Shown here: piece after piece, positions 1 through 5,331 of the stretch
How the letters are laid out: every line of letters starts with the position of its first letter
Position numbering within the stretch: the first letter of the stretch is position 1
Source: JAHEDH01 sp965364515
GTDB taxonomy: Bacteria > Actinomycetota > Acidimicrobiia > Spongiisociales > ZC4RG35
Assembly: GCA_965364515.1 (NCBI GenBank)
Contig: CBDTXZ010000155.1
Coordinates: forward strand, 1-7,231
Reading direction: 5' to 3'
DNA length: 7,231 bases
Made by a program: the position numbers and the translations under genes
The notes under the pieces: generated by a model
Seen by the model: only the letters and a program-made list of their open reading frames with translations
Databases searched by the model: none
Told to the model about the DNA's origin: nothing

Positions 1-122
1 AGCCAGCTCGGATGGCTGACGCCTTCGACGGCCGACTCGATGATCTCGGCCACGGAGGTCCCGATGTCCGGTGGCGGCGCACACGTCGGTACGGTGGAAT
101 CCGCCGTACGACTGATCAGGCC

Positions 123-1037
123 ATGACCACTTCGACAGACACCCTTTCGACGATCTCCGGACTCCACCCACTCGCCCCGGCGGTGGGCCCATTCCCGCTG
201 CCCAGCTTCATCGGGGCGGTCACGTCGTTTCGGGGCGAAGCCGTGGAGGTCGTCGGGGACGATCGCGGCGCCCTCGCAGTGACGATCGTCGGCGATGTGA
301 TTCAGATCGCAGGTCACACCGACCTCACCGACTACCACTCACCGCTCGGAGAAGATCTCGGTGCCGTCGCCGACGGTCTCGCTGGGATGGTCGCCGATGG
401 TTGTCGCCTGGACCTCGACTCCCTGCCCGAGGAGGCGTGCGGGCCGCTCGCTGCTGCGCTCACCGATCGCGGGCTCCAGCCAACGGTCTCCGAGCACACC
501 GTGTCGGCGGTCGTCCAGCTGCCCGAGACCTTCGACGAGTACCTGGGCATGTTGTCCAAGAAGCAGCGTCACGAAGTCCGCCGCAAACATCGGCGATACG
601 AAGACGCCCTCGGAGAAGTGATCCACGAGGTGCATGACGAGCCAGGCTGGGCGTTCGACGAGTTCATCCGGCTCCACCGCATGGCAGAGGGGGAGAAGGG
701 GGAGTTCATGACGCCGGAGCGTCAGACCTTCTTCGAGACCCTGGTCGAGCTCGACGGCTGGCGGGTCGACGTCCTGCGGGTGCCGGACACCGACCGGGCC
801 GCCGCAACACTGTTCTCCTACTCCGACTCCTCGGGGATCTATCTCTACAACTCCTCCTACGATCCCGAGCTCTCGGAGGCGTCACCGGGGATCGCCATCG
901 TCGGAACGCTCATCGACCAGGCGATTTCGGAGGGTCTGCCCCGTTTCGACTTCCTCAAGGGCGACGAGACCTACAAGTTCAGGCTCGGGGCGGAGGCGCG
1001 ACCGCTCTACCGCATCACCACCGGATCCGACGCATGA
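123..1037 (+). CDS. FemAB/CelD-like GNAT acyltransferase (Acetyltransf_6 type)
   Basis: A 304-residue cytoplasmic protein with no signal peptide or membrane span. The C-terminal half has features of the CelD/FemAB-like GNAT group (Pfam Acetyltransf_6): a basic stretch LSKKQRHEVRRK (residues 144-155), a YLYNSSYDPELSEASPG segment (240-256) that in this group lies near the acyl-donor site, and a closing FDFLKGDETYKFRLGA block (275-290). The N-terminal 130 residues are a divergent first GNAT-like lobe. Members move acyl or aminoacyl groups; the substrate cannot be told here. I chose ATG 123 because the 37 residues in frame upstream, back to position 12, are Arg/Gly-rich and unlike the family. The ribosome site is weak. 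The stop overlaps the mshA start as ATGA, so the two are co-transcribed and probably coupled. A role next to mycothiol synthesis is inference from position only; it is not the double-GNAT MshD type. Confidence 0.86.
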   Translation: MTTSTDTLSTISGLHPLAPAVGPFPLPSFIGAVTSFRGEAVEVVGDDRGALAVTIVGDVIQIAGHTDLTDYHSPLGEDLGAVADGLAGMVADGCRLDLDSLPEEACGPLAAALTDRGLQPTVSEHTVSAVVQLPETFDEYLGMLSKKQRHEVRRKHRRYEDALGEVIHEVHDEPGWAFDEFIRLHRMAEGEKGEFMTPERQTFFETLVELDGWRVDVLRVPDTDRAAATLFSYSDSSGIYLYNSSYDPELSEASPGIAIVGTLIDQAISEGLPRFDFLKGDETYKFRLGAEARPLYRITTGSDA

Positions 1038-2263
1038 TCGATCGGGTCGCATACCTGTCGATGCACACGTCCCCGCTCATGCAACCGGGTGTGGGAAACG
1101 CCGGTGGCATGAACGTCTACATCGACGAGCTCGCCAGAACGATGGTGGACAGGGGAGTGGCAGTCGACGTCTTCACCAGACGGACCGAACCCGACCAACC
1201 GCATCTCGTGGAGGTGTCCGAGGGCTACCGGGTCTATCACGTTGACGCCGGGCCCAGCTCGGCCGCCCCCATCGCCGACATGGTCGACTGGGTTCAGGAG
1301 TTCGCCGATGGAGTGATCGCAGTGCTGGAGGAGGATCCGCCCGATGTGGTGCACAGTCACTATTGGCTGAGCGGTTCGGCAGGGCTGATCGTCAAACGCA
1401 AACTCGGCATCCCGCTCGCCAACTCCTTCCACACGCTCGGCCGGATCAAAGACCGGGCGAAGCGGTCGGACGAGAAGCCGGAGTCGTCGGCGCGCATCGC
1501 CGCCGAGCTCGAGGTGATCTCCGAATCCGATTGTGTGGTCGCGTCCACCCCACTGGAAGCCAGGGAATTGATGGAGCACTACGGCGCCGACCCGGCACGA
1601 CTCTGCACGTCGCCGCCCGGAATCGATCATGTCGTGTTCTCCCCTGGCGACCGCGCAGCTGCCCGCCGTTCGGTCGGATGGGCTCCGGACCGTGTCCATG
1701 CGGTGTTCGCCGGGCGTATCCAGCCTCTGAAGGGCGTCGACGTTGCGCTCGAAGCAGCGGCCTTGATCGCTGCCGAGGTCCCGGGATTCCGTCTCTCTGT
1801 GATCGGCGGCGCGTCCGGCCCATCCGGCGACGCCGAGGTCCAACGTCTGCTCGAGCGAGCTTCGATGCCCGATCTCGCCGGAGTCGTCGACTTCCATGCT
1901 CCGGTCCCGCATGCGGAGCTCGCCGAGTACTACCGCGCAGCCGATGTGGTGATGCTGCCGTCGCGCAGCGAGTCCTTCGGATTGGTGGCCGCCGAAGCCC
2001 AGTCGTGCGGCGTTCCGGTTGTCGCCGCCCGGGTTGGTGGACTGGAACACGTCGTGGCCGACGGCAAGTCGGGGATCCTCGTCGAAGGCTGGGATCCGTC
2101 CGACCATGCTGCAGCAGTCCTTTCGATCCTCACCGACGATGCCCTGGCCGAGCGGCTGTCGGCGGGCGCGTTGATCTGGTCGGAGCGATTCAGCTGGGAC
2201 TCCACGGCGAACCGATTCCTCGAGCTGTACGAGGGAGCCGTACACCGTGCCGGGCTCGGCTGA
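1034..2263 (+). CDS. mshA: MshA-like GT4 glycosyltransferase (D-inositol-3-phosphate glycosyltransferase)
   Basis: A 409-residue GT-B fold retaining glycosyltransferase of family GT4. MshA moves GlcNAc from UDP-GlcNAc to 1L-myo-inositol 1-phosphate, the first committed step of mycothiol synthesis in the cytoplasm. The N-terminal HTSPLMQPGVGNAGGMNVYI (11-30) is the MshA signature, with N at residue 22 where D is usual. Other motifs are HSHYWLSG (107-114), SFHTLGRIK (131-139), FAGRIQPLKGVDVAL (225-239) and SRSESFGLVAAEAQSCGVP (310-328). By comparison with the C. glutamicum enzyme (numbering from memory), donor-site R231/K236/E316/E324 correspond to R228/K233/E313/E321, and acceptor residues Y110/T134/R154 are present. 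The acceptor Lys78 is not obvious: the local segment is AGPSSAAPIAD (72-82). The start overlaps the upstream stop by 4 bp, and the next gene starts 17 bp before this stop. An mshA then YbjN order is also known from mycobacteria, which supports the call. Confidence 0.88.
   Translation: MIDRVAYLSMHTSPLMQPGVGNAGGMNVYIDELARTMVDRGVAVDVFTRRTEPDQPHLVEVSEGYRVYHVDAGPSSAAPIADMVDWVQEFADGVIAVLEEDPPDVVHSHYWLSGSAGLIVKRKLGIPLANSFHTLGRIKDRAKRSDEKPESSARIAAELEVISESDCVVASTPLEARELMEHYGADPARLCTSPPGIDHVVFSPGDRAAARRSVGWAPDRVHAVFAGRIQPLKGVDVALEAAALIAAEVPGFRLSVIGGASGPSGDAEVQRLLERASMPDLAGVVDFHAPVPHAELAEYYRAADVVMLPSRSESFGLVAAEAQSCGVPVVAARVGGLEHVVADGKSGILVEGWDPSDHAAAVLSILTDDALAERLSAGALIWSERFSWDSTANRFLELYEGAVHRAGLG
2231..2237 (+). 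promoter_or_regulatory. Ribosome binding site inside mshA for the YbjN-domain gene
   Basis: GAGGGAG lies 9 nt upstream of the GTG at 2247, within the last codons of mshA. It decides the GTG start of the downstream gene and fits translational coupling. Confidence 0.65.
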
Positions 2264-2666
2264 CGTCCTCTGGCAATCGATCCATCGATGGATCGAAGAC
2301 GACGAATCCTCCGTCGAGTACGCCGAGCAGGTCGAGAACCGGATTGCAGTCCGGATGCGTCAGGAGACCCGGGACGCTTCGACCGTATGGTGGACACCCG
2401 ATCAGAGGTCTCTCACCGCAGAGCTCTATGTGATCCCCGCTCCTGAGGACAACCGCGAGGCGGTGTACCGGCTGGTTCTGGATCGGAATCGTTCGACGTA
2501 CCGAGTTCACTTCGCGCTGAGCAGGGACGGCGGGATCGAGCTCCGCTCACGGGTGCCGAACGACGTCGTGGATCAGGCGGTCCTCGACTCGATCCTCGGC
2601 GAGCTCTACGACCAGGTGGAGCTCAGCTTCCGGCCGCTCGTCAGGCTCGCATTCGGGGCAGCCTGA
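2247..2666 (+). CDS. YbjN-domain protein
   Basis: A 139-residue soluble protein of the YbjN-domain family, often annotated as a putative sensory-transduction regulator; its biochemical role is not known. The diagnostic stretch is residues 47-75 (VWWTPDQRSLTAELYV, then PAPEDNREAVYRLVLDRN), followed by YRVHFALSRDGGIELRSRVP and an acidic helical C-terminus ending in LVRLAF. This matches the small actinobacterial YbjN proteins that sit directly after mshA, for example in mycobacteria (family and context knowledge). The GTG start is set by GAGGGAG nine bases upstream and by family length. It overlaps mshA by 17 bp, so it is the last gene of a three-gene unit. The fold is related to type III secretion chaperones, so a protein-binding role is possible, but nothing in the sequence shows the partner. 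Confidence 0.82.
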   Translation: MPGSADVLWQSIHRWIEDDESSVEYAEQVENRIAVRMRQETRDASTVWWTPDQRSLTAELYVIPAPEDNREAVYRLVLDRNRSTYRVHFALSRDGGIELRSRVPNDVVDQAVLDSILGELYDQVELSFRPLVRLAFGAA

Positions 2667-2685
2667 ACCGCCGCGCACAGATCAT

Positions 2686-2713
2686 TCTCGAAGGCGATCG
2701 GCGAGATTTCTTT
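2686..2713 (+). terminator. Weak intrinsic terminator candidate after the mshA operon
   Basis: TCTCG (2686-2690) and CGAGA (2702-2706) can pair around an 11-nt loop and are followed by TTTCTTT (2707-2713). It starts 20 nt after the YbjN-gene stop, where a terminator is expected. The 5-bp stem is short for high-GC DNA, so the call is tentative. Confidence 0.33.
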
Positions 2714-2744
2714 CCACAGGCTCTGTGGATGATCGTGTGGATCT
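2710..2744. promoter_or_regulatory. Cluster of three DnaA-box-like 9-mers
   Basis: Compared with the consensus TTATCCACA, CTTTCCACA at 2710-2718 matches 7 of 9. The reverse complement of 2724-2732 (TCATCCACA) matches 8 of 9, and that of 2736-2744 (AGATCCACA) matches 7 of 9. The last two face the same way, 12 bp apart. The first two form a 7-bp inverted repeat TCCACAG-GCT-CTGTGGA (2713-2729). There is no AT-rich unwinding element and no dnaA or dnaN nearby, so this is more likely a DnaA-titration or regulatory site, or chance, than the origin. Confidence 0.3.
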
Positions 2745-3008
2745 TCGCGTGTTTTCACCCCGCCCCGACGCAAGGTTCGGCGTTCTTTCACACGACAGGC
2801 GACGAGGTGGAAATCCGGCCGTCCGTGGGAGGGATTCGGTCGAAAATCAGGCCGAATCGGCCCGGTTGACCGGGGTCGGTCGAGGGGATACGTTCACGAC
2901 CACAACGCCCGAGGTGCTCGGTCGATGGTCCTCCGCTCGGGGAAGTGCGGTGGATCGTTCGGTGGGGTTCCTCGGGCGTTTGTCGTGTCTGAAGGTGGTG
3001 ATCGCCCG

Positions 3009-3866
3009 TCACTCGATGACGAGTGGGAATCCGTTGCTCGACCACACGACGATGGGATCGCTGCCGGCGGAAGCGAGCGTTGCGAAGATCGGCCGGAAGC
3101 TCTCTACGTTCCGAACAGTCGTGGCGTCCGCCGCTTTCGATGCCGGTCGATCACCGACCGAGACCCGAACCGGAATCTCGGCACCGCGCAAGGATTGGCC
3201 ATCTGCCCCCGGAGCGGAGGAAGTCGTGGTCTCCGTTTCGGAGGTGGTTGGGGGCGGAGCGACGGTGGTGGTGGTGGTGGTGGTGGTGGTCGTCGTCGTG
3301 GTGGGTTGGGGCGGCGGCGCGGTGCTCGTGGTGGTCGTGGAGGGCGGCGCCGTGGTGGTCGTGGAGGGCGGCACCGTGGTCGTGGTTGACGGTGGCGGCG
3401 GTGCGGTGGTGGTGGTCACCACGGAGGCCGACTTCATGAACAGCACCGTTACGAACATCGTCCCATCGGCGGCACGGTCGACGCCGACCCCGATTCGGTC
3501 GTAGTCGCCGAGGATGTTGGCGCGGTGACTCGACGAGTTCATGAACGCCTGATGCAGCAATGCCGGGTTGGGGCCCATTCCCACGTTCTCGCCCAGTCGG
3601 GCCCAGCCCGTGGTGTAGGAGCCGAGTTGGGCGCTGCTGCTGTGGAAGACCTGACCGGCGCCGATCATGTCGGCGGTGTGCGCCCTGGCGTCGTCGGTGA
3701 GATCCCAGTACTCGGCGAGACCGCCCAGACCGGACTCGTTCCGGCTCTGATTGATGAGGTCGACGAATTGAGCCTCATCTGATGGACTGGCACCCGCCGG
3801 CACCGCAGCACCCACGAGAGCGACGATCACGCTCAGAGTGAGAACCAGCCAGATGATGCGACGCAT
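3009..3866 (-). CDS. Secreted CAP/SCP-domain protein with Thr/Pro-rich linker
   Basis: A 285-residue protein. Residues 1-26 form a signal peptide (MRR, a hydrophobic core LVLTLSVIVALVGAAV, then PAGA|SPSD), so it is exported. Residues 30-148 are a CAP (SCP/PR-1-like) domain: H75 in QVFHSSS, GENVG with E93, the signature SSSHRANILGDYDRIGVGV with H114, and a final strand FVTVLFMK. H75, E93 and H114 correspond to the usual CAP cavity residues. Residues 150-218 are a low-complexity Thr/Pro linker with a run of 13 Thr, probably extended and perhaps O-glycosylated. The last 65 residues are an unrecognised tail without a cell-wall sorting motif. The start at 3866 was chosen because the signal peptide begins there; an in-frame ATG at 3953 would add 29 residues lacking signal features. 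No clear Shine-Dalgarno site is visible. CAP proteins in bacteria have varied or unknown roles; nothing here fixes the ligand. Confidence 0.85.
   Translation of the reverse strand: MRRIIWLVLTLSVIVALVGAAVPAGASPSDEAQFVDLINQSRNESGLGGLAEYWDLTDDARAHTADMIGAGQVFHSSSAQLGSYTTGWARLGENVGMGPNPALLHQAFMNSSSHRANILGDYDRIGVGVDRAADGTMFVTVLFMKSASVVTTTTAPPPPSTTTTVPPSTTTTAPPSTTTTSTAPPPQPTTTTTTTTTTTTTVAPPPTTSETETTTSSAPGADGQSLRGAEIPVRVSVGDRPASKAADATTVRNVESFRPIFATLASAGSDPIVVWSSNGFPLVIE
3264..3299. repeat. Trinucleotide microsatellite coding for poly-Thr
   Basis: Nine perfect GGT units (3264-3290) are followed by three CGT units (3291-3299). Read on the minus strand they are Thr codons in the CAP-protein linker. The wider stretch 3264-3420 repeats a GTGGTCGTGGAGGGCGGC-type unit coding for STTTT-(A/V)PP. 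Because the unit is three bases, slippage would change linker length without breaking the frame. Confidence 0.85.
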
Positions 3867-3988
3867 AGTGGCAGTTTCGGCACGCTGCGTGAGAACTTGA
3901 GAGTCGAAAGGCCACGAATGGGAGATTTGCCAGTGATCGGCAGGGTCACTCACACCCTGGTGCCGATCCTGGTTTGAAGTCCGGGTTC

Positions 3989-3994
3989 AGGGGG
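3989..3994 (+). promoter_or_regulatory. Ribosome binding site for the small membrane ORF
   Basis: AGGGGG lies 9 nt upstream of the ATG at 4004. It is the main reason to read this short frame as a gene and to choose 4004 over the ATG at 4010. Confidence 0.5.
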
Positions 3995-4003
3995 TCCAGA
4001 CTC

Positions 4004-4132
4004 ATGGCCATGCGTCCCGCAACCGCGATCGTCATGGTCATTCTGCTGTTGGTGATCGCCGGAGCGGCGATCTACCAGACCGTCGAACTCCTCAACCCGC
4101 CAGAGTCAGTGCCGTCCCAGCTGCCAGATTGA
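4004..4132 (+). CDS. Small single-span membrane protein (hypothetical)
   Basis: A 42-residue frame: short Arg-containing N-terminus (MAMRPA), a hydrophobic helix of about 20 residues (TAIVMVILLLVIAGAAIY), and a Pro-rich polar tail TVELLNPPESVPSQLPD. The Arg before the helix favours N-in, C-out topology by the positive-inside rule. AGGGGG sits 9 nt upstream, and most codons end in G or C, as in the neighbouring genes. It is divergent from the CAP gene and convergent with the DUF62 gene, whose last 41 bp it overlaps tail to tail. I do not recognise a family, and no function can be assigned. It could be a chance frame, but the site, codon use and helix together make a real small protein more likely. 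Confidence 0.5.
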   Translation: MAMRPATAIVMVILLLVIAGAAIYQTVELLNPPESVPSQLPD

Positions 4133-4895
4133 AGTAGGCGGCCGCAGACCCGCCGCGGACGGCCAGCGCCATGAGGCCGGACGAATCGACGTGGAGCAGC
4201 GGCTCCCCTTCATCGACATCTCCGTAGGCGTCCACCCACGGGACCTCGTACTCGGTCGACCCAACCCGTATCGTGACGGTCACCTCTCGTCCGATGCCGG
4301 CGACCTGCAGGTCCTCGGGCCCGACATTCGACTGGACGTTCCCGAACCGATCGACCCACCACGCCTCACCGACGACCTTCGCAGGCTCGATCTCAGGGAG
4401 CGGGATCAGCAAGGGTGTCACCGAATCGGGGGAGAGCTCATCGCCGAGATCCACGAGCTCGGCCTCGCCAGAAGACAGCAGGGCCGCCGCAGGCCCGAAG
4501 ATGTCGCGACCGGCAAAGGTTGCGCCGGCGCACGGGATCTGCGCCTCGGGGTTGGTCAGCTCGACGATCCTCGTCGCCCCGCCCATGGTTGCCACCGCCG
4601 GCCCGAGCAGGCCGTTGTCCGGTCCCACGAACACCATGCCGGTTTCGGTGCGAGCCGCGATCGCCCGACGATTCGTACCCACCCCCGGGTCCACCACCGC
4701 CAGGACGACTCCGTCTGGCAGATACTGGATCGAACGGGTCAGGGCGAGCGCTCCGGCTCGGACGTCACCTCGTGGGATGCCGTGGGTGACGTCGATGACG
4801 GTGGTGTCCGGAGCGAGCTTTGCGATCACCCCGTGGACCACGCCGACGAATTCGTCGGTGAGTCCGAAGTCTGACAGGAAGCTGACGTGTGGCAT
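4092..4895 (-). CDS. SAM hydroxide adenosyltransferase family protein (DUF62), catalytic His replaced
   Basis: A 267-residue protein of the DUF62 family (S-adenosyl-L-methionine hydrolase; relatives include fluorinase FlA and chlorinase SalL). Typical members hydrolyse SAM to adenosine and methionine. Motifs: SDFGLTDEFVGVVHGVI (8-24), VIDVTHGIPRGDVRAGA (33-49), VVDPGVGTNRRAIAA (67-81), FVGPDNGLLGPA, ATFAGRDIFGPAAALL, DRFGNVQSNV and a C-terminal beta domain with SSGLMALAVRGGSAA. The family's Asp-Arg-His triad (Asp68, Arg75, His127 in the Pyrococcus protein, from memory) maps to D69, R76 and residue 128, which is Ala (FAGRD where FHGRD is usual). Length is normal and the frame is intact. The start at 4895 matches the family N-terminus, has no Shine-Dalgarno site, and lies 7 nt after a TAGCCT -10-like hexamer, so the mRNA may be leaderless. 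Function without the His is uncertain. Confidence 0.87.
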   Translation of the reverse strand: MPHVSFLSDFGLTDEFVGVVHGVIAKLAPDTTVIDVTHGIPRGDVRAGALALTRSIQYLPDGVVLAVVDPGVGTNRRAIAARTETGMVFVGPDNGLLGPAVATMGGATRIVELTNPEAQIPCAGATFAGRDIFGPAAALLSSGEAELVDLGDELSPDSVTPLLIPLPEIEPAKVVGEAWWVDRFGNVQSNVGPEDLQVAGIGREVTVTIRVGSTEYEVPWVDAYGDVDEGEPLLHVDSSGLMALAVRGGSAAAYFNLAAGTALTLAG

Positions 4896-4902
4896 GGGCG
4901 GG

Positions 4903-4908
4903 AGGCTA
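4903..4908 (-). promoter_or_regulatory. -10-like TAGCCT placed for a leaderless transcript
   Basis: Read on the minus strand, TAGCCT (TANNNT type) ends 7 nt before the ATG of the DUF62 gene, so transcription would begin at the start codon. No Shine-Dalgarno site and no clear -35 are visible, as is common for actinobacterial leaderless genes. Confidence 0.42.
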
Positions 4909-5043
4909 CGCCGCGCCGGCCGCAACCCGCGCTCGACGGCACTGGTTCTACGGTCAACGGCGTGAGCGGGGGCGAGCCACGGTGCCACGCGCCTGTGGTG
5001 GGTCTCGTGGAGAAACGGCCCGGACTGCGGGCGCCGCAAGCGG

Positions 5044-5209
5044 ACGCCCGTACGCGTGGAATGGTTCGTCTTCGGGCCTCGGCTGCGTTGCCTTGCTGGT
5101 CACGTCCCTATGCGTGCAATGGTTCGTCTTCGGGCTTCGGCTGCGTCGCCTTGCTGGCTACGTCGCCATGTGCGCAATGGTTCGTCGTCGGGCCTCGATC
5201 GCGTCGCCT
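5044..5209. repeat. 58-bp tandem direct repeat, about 2.9 copies
   Basis: Units start at 5044, 5102 and 5160, each exactly 58 bp apart; AATGGTTCGTC recurs at 5060, 5118 and 5176. Copies 1 and 2 differ at about 8 of 58 positions. Copy 3 is more diverged and stops matching near 5209, where it runs into the hairpin/core repeat. The region lies between divergent genes and shows no convincing coding. One open frame that crosses it would extend the kinase N-terminus, but those residues are repeat-encoded and unlike the family. Confidence 0.85.
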
Positions 5210-5298
5210 CACTCAACACACATCACCGTTGCTGCCACATCCACCGCCATCCGCGGGCGCGCCCGGCTCGGGGGGTGTGGGGGGTCGCCCCCCACACC
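5200..5298 (-). repeat. Hairpin/core dispersed repeat, copy 1 (minus orientation)
   Basis: The reverse complement of this stretch matches the repeats at 6908-7231. It has the same start, GTGTGGGGG-(G)CGA-CCCCCCACAC, then CCCCCCG, then a core with GTGGCAGCAACGGTG, then GTGTTGAG and GGCGACGCG. The hairpin is an 11-bp perfect stem (5274-5284 with 5288-5298) around a 3-nt loop. The spacer between hairpin and core is more diverged than in the right-hand copies. The element ends 33 nt before the kinase start codon and covers where a -35 would lie. Confidence 0.82.
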
Positions 5299-5319
5299 TG
5301 CCAGCCCCAGGCCGCTCGT

Positions 5320-5325
5320 TACCAT
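5320..5325 (+). promoter_or_regulatory. -10-like TACCAT placed for a leaderless transcript
   Basis: TACCAT ends 6 nt before the ATG at 5332, which would place the transcript start at the start codon. There is no Shine-Dalgarno site before this gene. The -35 position falls at the edge of the repeat element. Confidence 0.45.
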
Positions 5326-5331
5326 CGCCTC

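Larger units (their letters stand above)
2667..3008. other. Convergent intergenic region with hairpins and DnaA-box-like sites
   Basis: This is the 342-bp gap between two converging genes. No convincing coding sequence is visible; the open frames across it are low-quality shadows. It holds a weak terminator candidate (2686-2713), a cluster of DnaA-box-like 9-mers (2710-2744), an inverted repeat GATTCGG/CCGAATC (2833-2839 and 2852-2858), and a tight palindrome CCCGGT-TG-ACCGGG (2861-2874). The last two may help stop transcription from either side. I see nothing specific after about 2880. Confidence 0.5.

Noticed and set aside
1..53. Possible start of a divergent minus-strand gene (GTG at 51-53, product beginning VAEIIESAVEGVSHPSW).
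   Set aside because: Only 17 codons are visible, there is no convincing ribosome site, and no family can be recognised.
12..122. Upstream extension of the GNAT gene to an ATG at 12.
   Set aside because: The added 37 residues are Arg/Gly-rich, unlike the family, and the ATG at 123 fits the domain start.
2725..3504. Long plus-strand open frame through the gap and the CAP gene.
   Set aside because: It reads antisense to a clear signal-peptide/CAP protein, and its Val/Gly runs come from the Thr codon repeat.
3970..4000. tRNA-like T-arm (GGTTTGAAGTCC).
   Set aside because: No acceptor, D or anticodon arms can be built around it.
5044..5209. CRISPR array.
   Set aside because: The 58-bp units are contiguous with no unique spacers, and no cas genes are present.
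5056..5331. N-terminal extension of the kinase through the 58-bp repeats.
   Set aside because: The sequence is repeat-derived, lacks family similarity, and a -10 hexamer sits right before the ATG at 5332.
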